In this document: positions 1 through 10,541 of the stretch, piece after piece | Numbering within the stretch: the first letter of the stretch is position 1 | Layout of the letters: each line of letters opens with the position of its first letter | Assembly: GCA_035610365.1 (NCBI GenBank) | Contig: CM069432.1 | Location: 180,157,027-180,221,026, forward strand | From: Aquatica leii | Lineage: Eukaryota; Arthropoda; Insecta; Coleoptera; Lampyridae | DNA length: 64,000 bases | Direction: 5' to 3' | The notes under the pieces: generated by a model | What the model was told of the DNA's origin: nothing | Database searches by the model: none | Seen by the model: the letters and a program-made list of their open reading frames with translations, nothing else | Position numbers and translations under genes: made by a program

Positions 1-990
1 TAAATGATTAAACGACTCCTTATTAGAATTTGGATTAAAACTAACTGCTGCTGGCCCTTGTGTGTATACCCACAATGATAAACATCACATATTGATTATT
101 ACATCTTATGTTGATGACTTTGTTATAACCAAGAGCAAACTAAAATTAAAATTAAAAATAAATTAATTTCAAATTTTGAGATGAAAGATTTAAGATCAGT
201 TAGAAAATGTCTTGGAATGAACATAACTTATGAAAAGAAACCATAATGTTGAATCAAACTGAGTACATAAAGAAGCTACTAGAAAAATCTTAAAATGAGC
301 TACTGTAATGCGGTGTACAACCCGAAAAAGAAAAACTAAAAGACAATACACTTTACCAAAAAACAATTGAAAGTTTACCGTATCCCTCATAAATTAGCGG
401 TCCTGATATTGCATTCTCTATCAACTCGTTAACTAGATTTAACAATAACTTTAATAACTCTCACTGGAATGCTGTAAAATAAATATTTCGCTATCTAAAA
501 GGTACACTTGTATGTAAACTACAGTTTATTAAAAATTTGGATAATAAATTGAAAACCTTCAGTAATTCAGATTGGGGTAATAAATAGAATTGATGTTTTT
601 TGTTGCATAAAGAAGTTATGTCGTGGTTTACTAAAAAACAAAAAACAATTGCAATGTCATCCACAGAGGTCGAGTATATGGCATTATGTTTCATAACCCA
701 GGAAGTCCTGTGGTTAAAAAAAATAATTTCAGAAATCGACTACAATTATAATTGCGACAAACGTATTAAAATATTTTGTGATAATAGAGGTGTTATAGAC
801 ATTAGCAAAAATAATATTATATCAAATAAATCATTTTATAAAGGAACATATTAAAAATGAAAATATGCAAGTAAATCATATTTGTTGGAAAAAAATGACA
901 GCAGATGTTTTAACAAAGCCACTGCCAAAATGGCTATTTACAACTTGTATAAAGGATTTAAGTTTAATAATGAAATCAAATGATTTTTGA
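1..990 (+). pseudogene. Ty1/copia pol 3' part (RT to RNase H), decayed
   Basis: The three frames read in mosaic give the end of a copia reverse transcriptase and its RNase H. Near 100-125 the text reads SYVDDFVIT, the YVDD catalytic box of copia RT. About 180-230 gives MKDLRSVRKCLGMNI, the block that follows the RT core. At 615-850 the RNase H block reads SWFTKKQKTIAMSSTEVEYMA and then FCDNRGVIDISKN. At 898-930 MTADVLTKPLPK is the standard copia C-terminus. Frameshifts and stops at several points rule out function. The 5' part (gag, protease, integrase) would lie left of the window. It is oriented like the second copia copy at 35.3 kb but too diverged in sequence to be called the same family by eye. 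Confidence 0.85.
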
Positions 991-1015
991 TATTTTTAAG
1001 ATGTATGTACATATG

Positions 1016-1100
1016 TAAAGGGTGTCCTAACAAGAGCGTGGGATTTAATTTTAAAGAAAAACACATTTATTTTTTGAAGTAAGCTAACATTTTTATTTCA
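1016..1100 (+). repeat. Possible start of copia 3' LTR
   Basis: Just after the pol stop, a short purine run (GTAAAGGG) leads into TGTCCTAACA. A purine tract followed by TG is where a copia 3' LTR begins. No second LTR copy is available for comparison, and PLE-derived sequence starts by about 1110-1130, so the LTR would be truncated. This rests on position only. Confidence 0.3.
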
Positions 1101-1109
1101 ACATAAAGA

Positions 1110-2102
1110 AAAATCGTTCCGATTAAATGTGAAATACAACATCAGGCAAATGGCCACCTCAAAATCTCTGGTAAGAAGTTATTCTTTTGTTGATGTGGTA
1201 TCTCTTTTTACTAAAATCCCAGTCAACGAAGTGTTGTTTTTGCTCAAGAAGAGAATTACTGAAGAAGAAGTTCTGCTCATCGAACTCTGTCATAAAAACA
1301 CTTATTTTAGTTATAACGACAACTTGTTTAAACAAATGCAAGGGGTGGTCATGGGTTCACCGCTCTCTCCAAGTATAGTCAATATTTACATGGAGTATTT
1401 TGAAACTAAAATTATGAAAAATTAGTTAAAACTTGATGTACTAGTGATAAAGAAAAATAACGGAAAATTGACGCATTCCGTTTATAGAAAGAAAACGCAC
1501 ACTAATAGATACTTGAACGCCAAATCTCACCACCATCCAGTACAGAAGAATACTGTTTTACATACTTTAGCTAAAAGAGCTATACGTGTGTCAGTAATGA
1601 AAAAAAAAAGATCCAAAACGCATGGAAAAAAGCAAAGAATCCAAAAATCAAAAAAGACTTATCACCTCCTACTAGCACCGCTTATTTACCATACTGTATG
1701 GGTTCGAAAAACAAAATAAGCAAAGCGCTAAAAAAACATAATATTAAAACTGTCTTTACAACTAAGGATACCCTGAATACCTGGTTTACATTTGCTAAAG
1801 ACAAACAAGGGGCTCTAAAACATGTCGGAGTTTACAAATTTCCTTGTTCGTGTCGATGAAAGTTAGAGTAAAAGGCTGACTGCAAACACTGCAGAGTTAC
1901 AAAATCAGCAGTGGCAGAACACATGTGGAACCAAGGACACACGCTAAACTTTGACCAAACTAAAGTGTTGGATAGAACTCCTTTCTACTTTTCCAGACTG
2001 ATCCGCGAAGCTGTGGAAAAGAAAATCTTGGCTACCAGTATTACATCCTCTAAGACAAAGATCAACACTCTTAGAAAGGAAACAAATACTTACTGTGAGT
2101 AA
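1110..2102 (+). pseudogene. Penelope-like element copy 1: RT and GIY-YIG endonuclease remnants
   Basis: Penelope-like retroelements encode a reverse transcriptase followed by a GIY-YIG endonuclease. Here DVVSLFTKIPV (about 1190-1222) and GVVMGSPLSPSIVNIYME (about 1345-1395) are RT blocks. SVYRKKTHTNRYLNAKS (about 1480-1528) and VQKNTVLHTLAKRA follow. HVGVYKFPCSCR (about 1822-1858) is the GIY-YIG entry, and SAVAEHMWNQGHTLNF then FSRLIREAVEK (1910-2020) is the rest of that nuclease. The N-terminal third is missing. A stop follows ETKIMKN, and the YVDD catalytic segment between it and LDVLV is deleted. Copy 2 at 9.0-10.5 kb is the same family with a different deletion. It cannot be functional. 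Confidence 0.9.
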
Positions 2103-2425
2103 TAACGAAATCAGTCAAGCGGTAACGGAAAGATAAGATCCGATAATTACGCTAGTCGCTAATAATACAAATATCGTCACATACACTTTTTCCTTCAGTG
2201 ACATTTACCACTGCAAGCTGCAATCTCTTGCGAAACGTCGGTTTGTTTAGGTTCACGAACGACAATACAGCAAAAGCCATGTTCTACTTCTTGTTTTGGC
2301 TCTCAAGGACAGACTAGGACCAAGCCTAAAAAGTCTGGGTGTTTATCGACGACGCGGTTTAAGCCGAAAGTCGCTTATAATAATAAACAATATAACCGCG
2401 AAAGCTTAAGATTTTGCATTCTTAC
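2103..2425 (+). repeat. PLE tail, copy A
   Basis: Non-coding 3' tail of the Penelope-like element. The same text recurs after PLE copy 2 (12467-12745) and inside the copia gag (35580-35752). Landmarks are CGGTAACGGAAAG at 2120, TTCAGTGACATTTA at 2200, GCGAAACGTCGG at about 2232, TTGTTTTGGCTCTCAAGG at about 2293, and AAGCCGAAAGTCGCTT at about 2360. The GAAACGTC core is the 3' half of the hammerhead ribozyme known from PLE terminal repeats. In this copy the CTGAAGA half seen in copy C is deleted, so it should be inactive. Confidence 0.8.
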
Positions 2426-4137
2426 TTAAAAAGGTCAATTTATCTATTTTTGAAATAGACAAAATGATCTTTATCGTTTATAACCTTTTTAATATAAACT
2501 AGTATAATTTTTGGCATTTTTTTATGGTCGTTGAGCAAATGACCCAACTGAGAAGCCGCCACTGATCAATAACAGTATATCGTATAAATATATTTTTAAT
2601 GTTTAAGTTAATTTTTTTAAAATTGTCTAAAAAAAATTTTTTTTTTGGATTTGACTTAAACAGACTAATAATTTAAGTGACGCAAAATGTTGAACTGTAA
2701 TCTAAGGAACCTAAAGAAATTGTCACATTAGTCCATAAGATATCGTTAATAAAAATTTTATCAATGGTTTCTAAAGAATGTTCAAGTTATTTTCTAATAT
2801 GTCTATATTTATAAATAATTTATATAACAGTAAATAAAGGATCCTTTTATCTGAATTTCATTGCAAATAACCGTTATAGTTCTAACCAAAATACAACAAA
2901 CATTAATTTAACTTACACAAATTAATTCAACATACTCAATACCGTGTATACAATTAGTCAAATTAAATCGTATGTACGTTAAAAAAATGTAATTAAGGTA
3001 GAAGTCATTATTTACTGAAAATAATGTAATTTGCCTTGATTTGAAACATTTTTATGAGTACAAGGAGAAAAATTACTACAAACAAAATTTTTTTAGTATT
3101 TAAGTAGGTATACTGTCAAAAACAAGGACAAAAGATGAACGTTTTTCTAATACCTTATAAAGACGTAAATCTCAATTAATTTTAAATAAACTATTAACAT
3201 GTCAGCGTTATTTACTATGAGATTTATTAAACATTAATTACCTAACATGCAAACAAATAAATATCTGGTAAATTTTAATTTGTTTTTTAATGTGGAAACT
3301 TTATATTCTGTTTAGTCTTACTTTGTAGACACATTATAGCTATTTAAAAACACAATGCCACTATGCGTTACATGAAAAAGAAAGACATTGACTAATAAAA
3401 ATAGAACTACGAGTTTGTTAATTTAATAATGAATTAAACTAGAAACAAATTGTATAAATATAATTAAACAATTATTATTATAGTAAAACTAAGCAACATG
3501 ATTAAATCATATAATTAGTAAACAAAACAAAAGAGAACAATATTATTAATTTTATTGTTCTTAACACTCATAAGTTTTAATTTCTTCTTTTTGACAATTT
3601 TTGCGCACTTCTCAACATAAACGTTAAACTATTTTGAGACTTTGGGAACCTTGTAGTCTCTGTTCGAGCAATAAAATGTTGTATTCAACTGGTTCCTGTC
3701 TAAATTGAGCGGTTTTTTTCCTCGTGAACTTTTAAAGCCCTCGTTTCACTAGGATTTAAACATGCCCACTTGTGAAAAAAGAGACATAGATGCAACAGTA
3801 AAATCGCAGAAACTTTTTTTAATAGATAAAATTTGGTAACAAAGTAATTTTTCCACTATCAGGAAAAAATCTAACATGAAAAAACTGTTAAACAAAACGT
3901 CGAGCGATTTTGTCTAGTTTCAGTTTTTCTAGCAAAATTGCTGATACTGTAAAAAATATCTGTAAAAGAAAAGCCCGAGTGATCTAGTATGCGTTTATAA
4001 CTGTACTACAAAATTAATACAATACTGTATTTAATTACTTGCTTACTGGTCAACACTCATTAGCCATTTACATTTTTTACAAGTCCTGTAACTACAAACC
4101 ATCAAATTACACTTATAATTAATTAAATCTGTTTCTA
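2426..4137. other. AT-rich stretch, no gene seen
   Basis: No coding signal was found in either strand. At 2550-2560 the text GCCGCCACTG resembles the outer end of the hAT MITE described at 40515-40734, but no partner end was found, so it is at most a broken copy. The rest is simple AT-rich sequence. Confidence 0.5.
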
Positions 4138-4296
4138 AAGGCGGGTTGCAGAAAACAAATCAAAAATGTAGCAAGTGATTATTTCTAAAATCAATTGTTA
4201 CATCACCAATAAACGTGGTTTCATTGGCTATGTAGCAATTGTTTTGAGAAATAATCAGTTGTTACATTTTTGATTTGCTTTGTGCAACCCGCCTTA
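4138..4296. mobile_element. Palindromic MITE (about 158 bp)
   Basis: The ends are AAGGCGGGTTGC (4138) and GCAACCCGCCTT (to 4295). The arms pair for most of the length: AATCAAAAATGTAGCA and GATTATTTCT on the left match TGTTACATTTTTGATT and AGAAATAATC on the right, around a short loop near 4205-4225. Such a short element with long inverted arms and no ORF is a non-autonomous DNA transposon. The superfamily is not clear because no convincing target duplication is visible. Confidence 0.75.
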
Positions 4297-5029
4297 AGTG
4301 TATTTAAGTTACGGAACATTGTACGATTAAAAGCTTTGTAAAATAAACATAACCTTTATAGCCGATTTTCTATTTCTATTCTCATGGATCCGATTATCGG
4401 TATTTGGACAAATTTAATTGGGACTACTTCTAAAGTACTTTTCTCTAATTATCAAAATCGGTCAATGAGGTAAAAAATGATCGCTAAGCATACATTAAAA
4501 AAAACATTCCGACAAATTGAGAACCGTTTCTTTTTTAAAGTCGGTTAAAAATAATATTTTATTACTCTTGAAGTCTTCTCCACAGTATTTTATTAGATTA
4601 AAAATGGCGAAATTTAATTTGCAATTTTAAACCATTTAATAATTCAAATCTTAATTCAATATTTTTTTATGTTTTAAAACAAATTAAATTTTGTAAGTTA
4701 ATTATTGTTAATAATATAAAGGATTAAAAATAGACAACAAAAAACAAAATATATTTTTCTCTAGCCTTATGAAAATATGCAATTTTTAATACTAATTTTA
4801 AAATTTGAAATGTAGATTTTTGTTACTGAGAAAAAAAAGGTTGAGTTACTAAGGCAAAATTAATTTTAATACTAAAATTTAAAAAATTGAATCCTAGAAC
4901 CAATAGAGTTTTGAAAATCATGCAATTTTTAATATTCTATAATAATTTAATTAAACGTTACATAATTTTTAATTTTTAAAATTAAAATTAATTGTAAAAT
5001 TGAAACAACTTGAAACTAGACTAACAATG
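4297..5029. other. AT-rich stretch, no gene seen
   Basis: Only A/T-rich low-complexity sequence. No repeat, ORF or exon-like block was recognised. Confidence 0.5.
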
Positions 5030-5295
5030 TCCCGTTAAAATTATCAGTTTTATTTATATTATTGTCAGTATTTTTTGATGTTGTTGCTGACTGACCGACA
5101 TCAGTTATATTTATTTCACTGCCATCGATTGCTTCTTCCTGTGCGATAATTCCACTTATACTAATACTCAATACAATTTCGATATTTTGCTACTTCTTAA
5201 GGAATACCACTAACTTTGTAAATGCCAACAACTCTTTATTGGCACATTCAGTCTTGATGTCAACATTCATTAAAAATTGTTTGTCGAAGAGCTTG
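5030..5295 (-). pseudogene. Unidentified coding-like fragment
   Basis: On the minus strand two adjacent open blocks read like protein rather than AT noise. One (about 5295 to 5190) contains ECANKELLAFTKLVVFLKK and stops. The other, in a shifted frame (about 5175 to 5032), contains IAQEEAIDGSEINITDVGQS. Together they look like a decayed exon or transposon ORF with one frameshift. I do not recognise the family. It lies in what would be intron or downstream sequence of the ABCG gene but does not match ABC transporter motifs. Confidence 0.25.
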
Positions 5296-7219
5296 TTATT
5301 TTCTGTAAGTTTTCAAATTATTTTCTCCCATAAATAATCTATTTTTTTTTGTTTTAGTGTGATGAATTTTTATCAGTAAACTTAATTTAGTATCTTTAGT
5401 TTTTAAATGGACCAATTTGTAACTACGACATGTTCCGTTCAGTCCAAAAATTATAACAACCTAAAAAACAGTTGATAAAATGTAACCTTTTTATTAAAGC
5501 TGGAAATTTACTTTCATTATTAAGTATTTTTAATCTCGAGCACCCTGCTTCGGAATTCATTGTTACTATTATTTTGTTAATTAAATATTAAAAAAATTAA
5601 GTATCACAAAAAATGTATAAAGAATATAAAAAAGTAAATTTAAAAAAACACACAATTTATCAACAAAAAATAATATGTAATTGGCCTTCAACATTACCAA
5701 AATTGAGTTGATAAACTTTAAGCAATTACTAATGTGATCAACTATTTTATCTTTCATGTTTGATAACCAGTAAATTTGCAGAATAGGCTCATGCATTTTT
5801 TTTTTCAACTTCCACTAGACAAAAATTTATAAAACAAAAAAAATAGATTTTTTAAAACTTTGAGAATCTTTAGTTTTTAACAAAGTTTATAGTTTACCAG
5901 AGCTAGAAAATGCTTGGTTCCATAATTTTGGCGAACCCGATTAAACCGCATTTTTAGTTTAGAGTTTGTTTATACAAAAAATTGTCATTGATTTTTCATA
6001 ATAGATTAAATTAGTCTTTTTGTAACTCTTGTTGCATTGTGTTTATAACAACAGTGTTTTTTAATCAAATAACTGATTCGCTAAAACAAAAAAAAACAAA
6101 CCAAACAAAACGAGAACCGAACAGTAAGCGTCGAATCGTGGTATTAATCTAGAGACAGTAATTAAATTATGTAATCATTTACCATCTAATCTTTTATATA
6201 GCCTATTATAATAGATACTTAACTATCCATCTTCTTATTTCTTAGCATTTACTGTGTTACTCGCAGTTTTTTTACATTATACAGATTACACGTCATCACT
6301 GGCCGTGACTCTCAAACTGGAAATACTACTTTGTGGAAGACATTTTCAGTTACTAACAAAATTTGCACTAAGTTTATAGCAGTGAATAGAACATATTTTA
6401 AAAACAACAAAGTTAATTTAGGTGGTTAAATTAATACTTTTTTCATTAAACAATTATCACTATTTATTTGACAGAAAATATAAAATATGAAACTTTATAG
6501 AAACAATACAAAATTAACTGATTTAAAATGTGCTCTTGGTATTAAAAAATTAATTTTTTTTAAATAAAACTTTTACTGTGGTATTTAAAAAAAATACTAT
6601 CTTATTAATATTAGAATTAGAATAAAAAATTAAACCTTATTCAGAACAAAAGAAACATGTTATGATCAAGTTTTGATTAATGGTAATATTTTTATTTATG
6701 TTTTATGATTTATTAATTAATTCAAAAATAAAAACACATTAATAATAGTAGCAACCTCTTTCATTACATTAAAAATACAATTTTCTTAACTTCAAGTAGT
6801 ATAATTATAACTAAAATTAATTAATTATTTTTTTACTTTAATGAAGTTTATAAAACTGCGGATGAGTATATCTATTATGTAATATTTTCTAGGTCGTTTT
6901 TAACAATAGCGTTTTACCTACTAAACGTAGGTATTAAATTAAACTATTGTGATTTCTTACATCATCATCATTATCTTTATCTGTCAAATATACATATTGT
7001 ATAATGTGTACGTTTTGTTTGATTTTATTTTTTTAGTTATAATATTCAAATTTTATTTCGGTTTACAACTTAAAACTTAAAACAAGACTGTCATCAATAT
7101 TTGTTTTTATAATAAACCAAACTATTTTGATTTAGTAGTCAATTGTATTTTTGTATTACTCGCAAATATAAGTAAATTTTATTTGCTTTTTTGTATTGGA
7201 AAGGGTTATTTAATGTACT
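5296..7219. other. AT-rich stretch, no gene seen
   Basis: No coding block was recognised. Short ORFs such as the minus-strand one at 5581-5808 have strongly AT-driven composition (K, I, L, F, N) and no motif. Confidence 0.5.
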
Positions 7220-7960
7220 TTGTGAATTAGTTATATTTCAACCTCTCCACCCTCTCCCTTTTACTCCATTCTTCTTCCATCCACTCTGTCCCCTCATTCC
7301 CTTCTTCCAGTATTTCTTTTCTCGTCGTTTCTTCTTTCCTCAGATTTTTACATTATTTTAGCATGCACCGTATCCCATCCTTCCCCGCACAATGGATAAC
7401 ATTTGTTTCCTCTTTCTTCATTTCTACATTTGAATCTGGCTGAGATAATCTTTCTTTCTTTATTTTGTCGTAGTGCTTATTGTATCTGAACTGTCTTATC
7501 TTCGCTCTCCTTTCTTATTGCTGTACGTCTTTGTCTCTCCTTACCTCTTCTCTTGCAAATACAGTTTTCTACGAAGTAATCTTTTCTATGGTATTGTCCG
7601 TATTTTCTTTCTTTCATCTCTTCTTCGTATTTCACTTCCCGTTTCTCTGCGTCCACTCTTATTGTTTCGGCTTCTACTTTCTCTGTTACTATGCAACCCG
7701 GAGTTTTTCTATCAAACTCTAATACCTTTTTCCAGTACTTTTCCAGAATTGTTATGAGGTGCGCTTATTATTTTATTATACTTTTTACTAATTTTACTCC
7801 TTTTCACATATATATTTATTCCAAATGTTTTATCATCTAAGCTCCAAACTTGTCCTATTATTTAGTTGGGCTTGGCTACCCTATTTCTTACGTGTATCCA
7901 TTCCCCGTTATCCCAAATATGTTTAACATTGCGTGGGCGTATTCTGCGGCATCATCTATA
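7220..7960 (-). pseudogene. LINE (non-LTR retrotransposon) ORF2 C-terminal region
   Basis: The plus strand here is strikingly CT-rich; read on the minus strand it becomes K/E/R-rich protein. Recognisable pieces, in order from about 7960 down, are GQVWSLDDKTFGI, KVLEFDRKTPGCIVTEKV and a long charged linker. Last comes NLRKEETTRKEILEE with NEGTEWMEEEWSKRERVE at the low end. These match the region after the RT palm in a group of insect non-LTR elements, where a maturation block (VW.lGE..F), a TPGYIV-like block and a final C..C/H..C finger with a W-M-E tail follow each other. Several frameshifts and stops show decay. The ORF on the plus strand at 7473-7757 is only its shadow. Confidence 0.6.
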
Positions 7961-8845
7961 ATATTACGTTGTAGCAATTTTAGACGTGTTTGTAGGTGTG
8001 TGTAAAAATATTGGTATTAAGGTATATATAAAATATTTTATAGTCAATTCTTATATGATCATAAGTTGTAAGGAGTATACTAATGTATTCAAAATTGACT
8101 ATTAGATACAAAACCTTACTCACATATTTGTACAAATTATGTAATATGGACTGATGTTGACTATTTCTGTTACTTTGGGATATACCCATCTGTAACTAGT
8201 TTATCAAGAAAATATTAAATATTCGTTTCTCACGAGAATTTACCACTAAAATACTATGAATTTCTGCAAAGAAAAATATTTTAGGTGGATTATGTTAGAA
8301 CTGCACTTGTAATTAAACGTTTGTTAATTAATTTATCTTAGTAGTCGGAAAAACATTGATTTAATTTACACATTGTTACGTTTAAGAAATGCGTATTCGG
8401 TTAGTTAAGGATCGCTAACAAAAGAATACAATTTTAAATTTTGTTAATCAATCTTTATTAGAAATATAATGGAGATATCTAGTATTATATGTACGCAATG
8501 AAAAAAAAAATAAACAGTCAGTAAACATAACGTTATTTTAAAAAAAAAACATTTAAAATACACAGGTGACACATTTTTATGAAATGTTTTAATAATGAAT
8601 GAATACAAGAGTTAAAATAGATTTTAAAAAGCTATTAAAGATGCATTTTAAAATGTCAGATATTCGTTGCAAATGCTTATTAAAGAAATTTTAATTATGA
8701 ACAATAAATTAATCTTATACATCCTGAAAACGTTTAACAAAAATGTTTTATAAGTATTTTCAAATGTTTGACAAATACATTTTAAAAACATCTAATGATG
8801 CGTACATTAAATCTTTTTAAAACGTATTTAAAATTACGATTACAA
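7961..8845. other. AT-rich stretch, no gene seen
   Basis: No gene recognised. Around 8640-8820 there are several AAAACGTTT/AAAATGTTT-like words, reminiscent of the interior of the TIR element at 48832-49082, but no terminal repeat was found. Confidence 0.4.
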
Positions 8846-8893
8846 GCGACTTTCGGCTTAGGACGCGTCGTAGTTTAATAAACGCTGCTAGCA
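8846..8893 (-). repeat. Inverted fragment of PLE tail, 5' of PLE copy 2
   Basis: GCGACTTTCGGCTTA and the following GCGTCGT are the reverse complement of the tail text AAGCCGAAAGTCGC and ACGACGCGG found at 2335-2375 (copy A). It sits just upstream of PLE copy 2, which runs on the plus strand. An inverted partial tail ahead of the element is a known arrangement of Penelope-like elements. Confidence 0.65.
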
Positions 8894-9039
8894 AAAAGTT
8901 ATAAAAGCTACATTTAATTTTGTCTAACAAATTAGAACACTCGATAAGGGTAAAAATAAATGCTATCACTATGATACAAACAAACAAGATTTACAAATAA
9001 TAACAAGTATATCAAACACCATCCTTCACAGCCTAAGAA

Positions 9040-10515
9040 AACGTTAGACAATAATAAAGTAATTGTCAATATAACAGATACAGTTTTGGATAAACAGACC
9101 ACATCCATGTTAAAGAAGGGTTGCGCTTAAGACAACACCGATAGAAGACATAGTATGTAAAGTAGAAGCTGCTATACGCACTCTGCCTAAGGAGAGACTA
9201 TTCTACAAGATGTTTGCAACATTGTAAGAAAAGCAAAACCGCCACGCTCAAATATTAATAGACATGAGGCAGAAGCAGCTAAGCGGTTACGTGAGAACAA
9301 GGACATTTTATTACTGACATTTTAATACTGACATTTTAATACTGACATTTTAATACTGACATTTTAATACTAACATTTTAATACTGATAGCAGATAAAGG
9401 AAACGCTACAGTATATAAACTCTTTATGCACTAAAGTAAACTCCGCCATCAAATAATCTACTACTGTAGGAATTAACAAGAAACAAACTTTGATTGTTAA
9501 AAATCTAGTTATGCCACGAATCTACAGTTTTTCCAAGATACCGATAGTGAGCACCATTAACTCATCGACCCAATCGTTAGCACGTTATCTAGCTTTAAAA
9601 CTTTTGCCGTTGACAGGAAATAAAGAAACTCACATTATAAATTCTACAGACTTTGTAGAGAAAATTGAGAACTTGCGTATAACAAAAAAAGATATCCTAG
9701 TCAGTTTTGACGTGGTATCTCTTTTGACTAAAGTCGACGAAGTGTTGTTTTTGCTCAAAGTAAGTATTACTGAAGAAGAAGTTCTGCTAATCGAACTTTG
9801 TTTGTATTTTGAAACTGAAATTATGAAAAATGTTGAGTTAAAACGAAAAACTTGGTTTAGGTATGTTGATGATACGTTTAGTGCATGATCTCACGGCAAA
9901 GATAAACTAAATCTGTTCTTTCAACATCTAAACTCTGCACATAATGGCATTAAATTTACTGTGCAGTTAGAACAGTCTAGCCTTCCTGAATGTATTGATG
10001 ATAAAGAAAAATGACGGAAAAGATGCTTAAACGCCAAATCGCACTACCATCCAGTACAGAAGACCACTGTTTTACATACTTTAGCTAAAAGAACTAAACG
10101 TGTATCAGATAATGATATACAAAAGGAAAAAAAAAACACTGTTGGAATCTCTACAAAAAATAAATCCAAAAGTTAAAGAAGACTAATCACCTCCTACTAG
10201 TACCGCTTATTTACCATAATAACAAAACTGTCTTTATGACTGAAGATACCCTGAGCAACTGGGTTAGATATGCTAAAGACAAACAAAGGGCTTTCCTTGT
10301 TTCTTTGTATCAAGTTATATAGGACACACGGGGCCCTCTATAGACGTTAGAGTAATAAGAACTTATGACTTACTTCAAACACTGAAGAGTTACAAAATCA
10401 GCAGTCGCAGAACACGTATATAACCAAGGACACACGTTGAACTTTGACCAAACAAAAGTATTGGCAAAAGTAATAGCAAAGTCAGTCAAGCGGTAACGGA
10501 AAGTTAAATTACCTG
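9040..10515 (+). pseudogene. Penelope-like element copy 2: longer RT, decayed endonuclease
   Basis: Same family as copy 1 but with more of the N-terminal part. About 9060-9120 reads VIVNITDTVLD and MLKKGL, then (about 9138-9200) TPIEDIVCKVEAAIRTLPKE. ADKGNATVY at about 9392-9420 is the first RT block. NLRITKKDILVSFDVVSLLTK (9670-9735) and WFRYVDDTFSA (about 9850-9885) carry the catalytic aspartates. HLNSAHNGIKFTVQLEQSSLP follows. The MGSPLSPS segment present in copy 1 is missing: IELCLYFETEIMKN joins its two flanks directly. The nuclease part (10300-10470) is broken, with only traces such as the CTAAA-HTLAKR block and the GHT-NFDQTK text. A 14-bp tandem expansion at 9303-9390 also breaks the frame. 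Confidence 0.88.
9303..9390. repeat. 14-bp tandem repeat inside PLE copy 2
   Basis: TACTGACATTTTAA is repeated about six times, nearly perfectly (one unit has TAACAT). The unit corresponds to the codons just before the conserved ADKGNATV block. It must have arisen after insertion, because 14 is not a multiple of 3 and the expansion disrupts the frame. Confidence 0.9.
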
Positions 10516-10526
10516 ATCGCTAATGA

Positions 10527-10541
10527 GTAAGTAAGTAAGTA
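10527..10541. repeat. TACT-type microsatellite tail of LINE
   Basis: GTAAGTAAGTAAGTA on the plus strand, i.e. repeated TACT on the element's own strand, directly after its 3' UTR. Short tandem tails instead of poly(A) are usual for CR1/jockey-group LINEs, and this fixes the 3' end. Confidence 0.7.

Noticed and set aside
7473..7757. Two overlapping plus-strand ORFs rich in L, S and F that look like membrane proteins
   Set aside because: They are the antisense reading of a purine-rich LINE ORF on the minus strand. The hydrophobic look comes from the CT-rich strand.
9303..9390. Regular repeats as a possible CRISPR array
   Set aside because: Units are contiguous 14-mers without spacers, in a eukaryotic retroelement.
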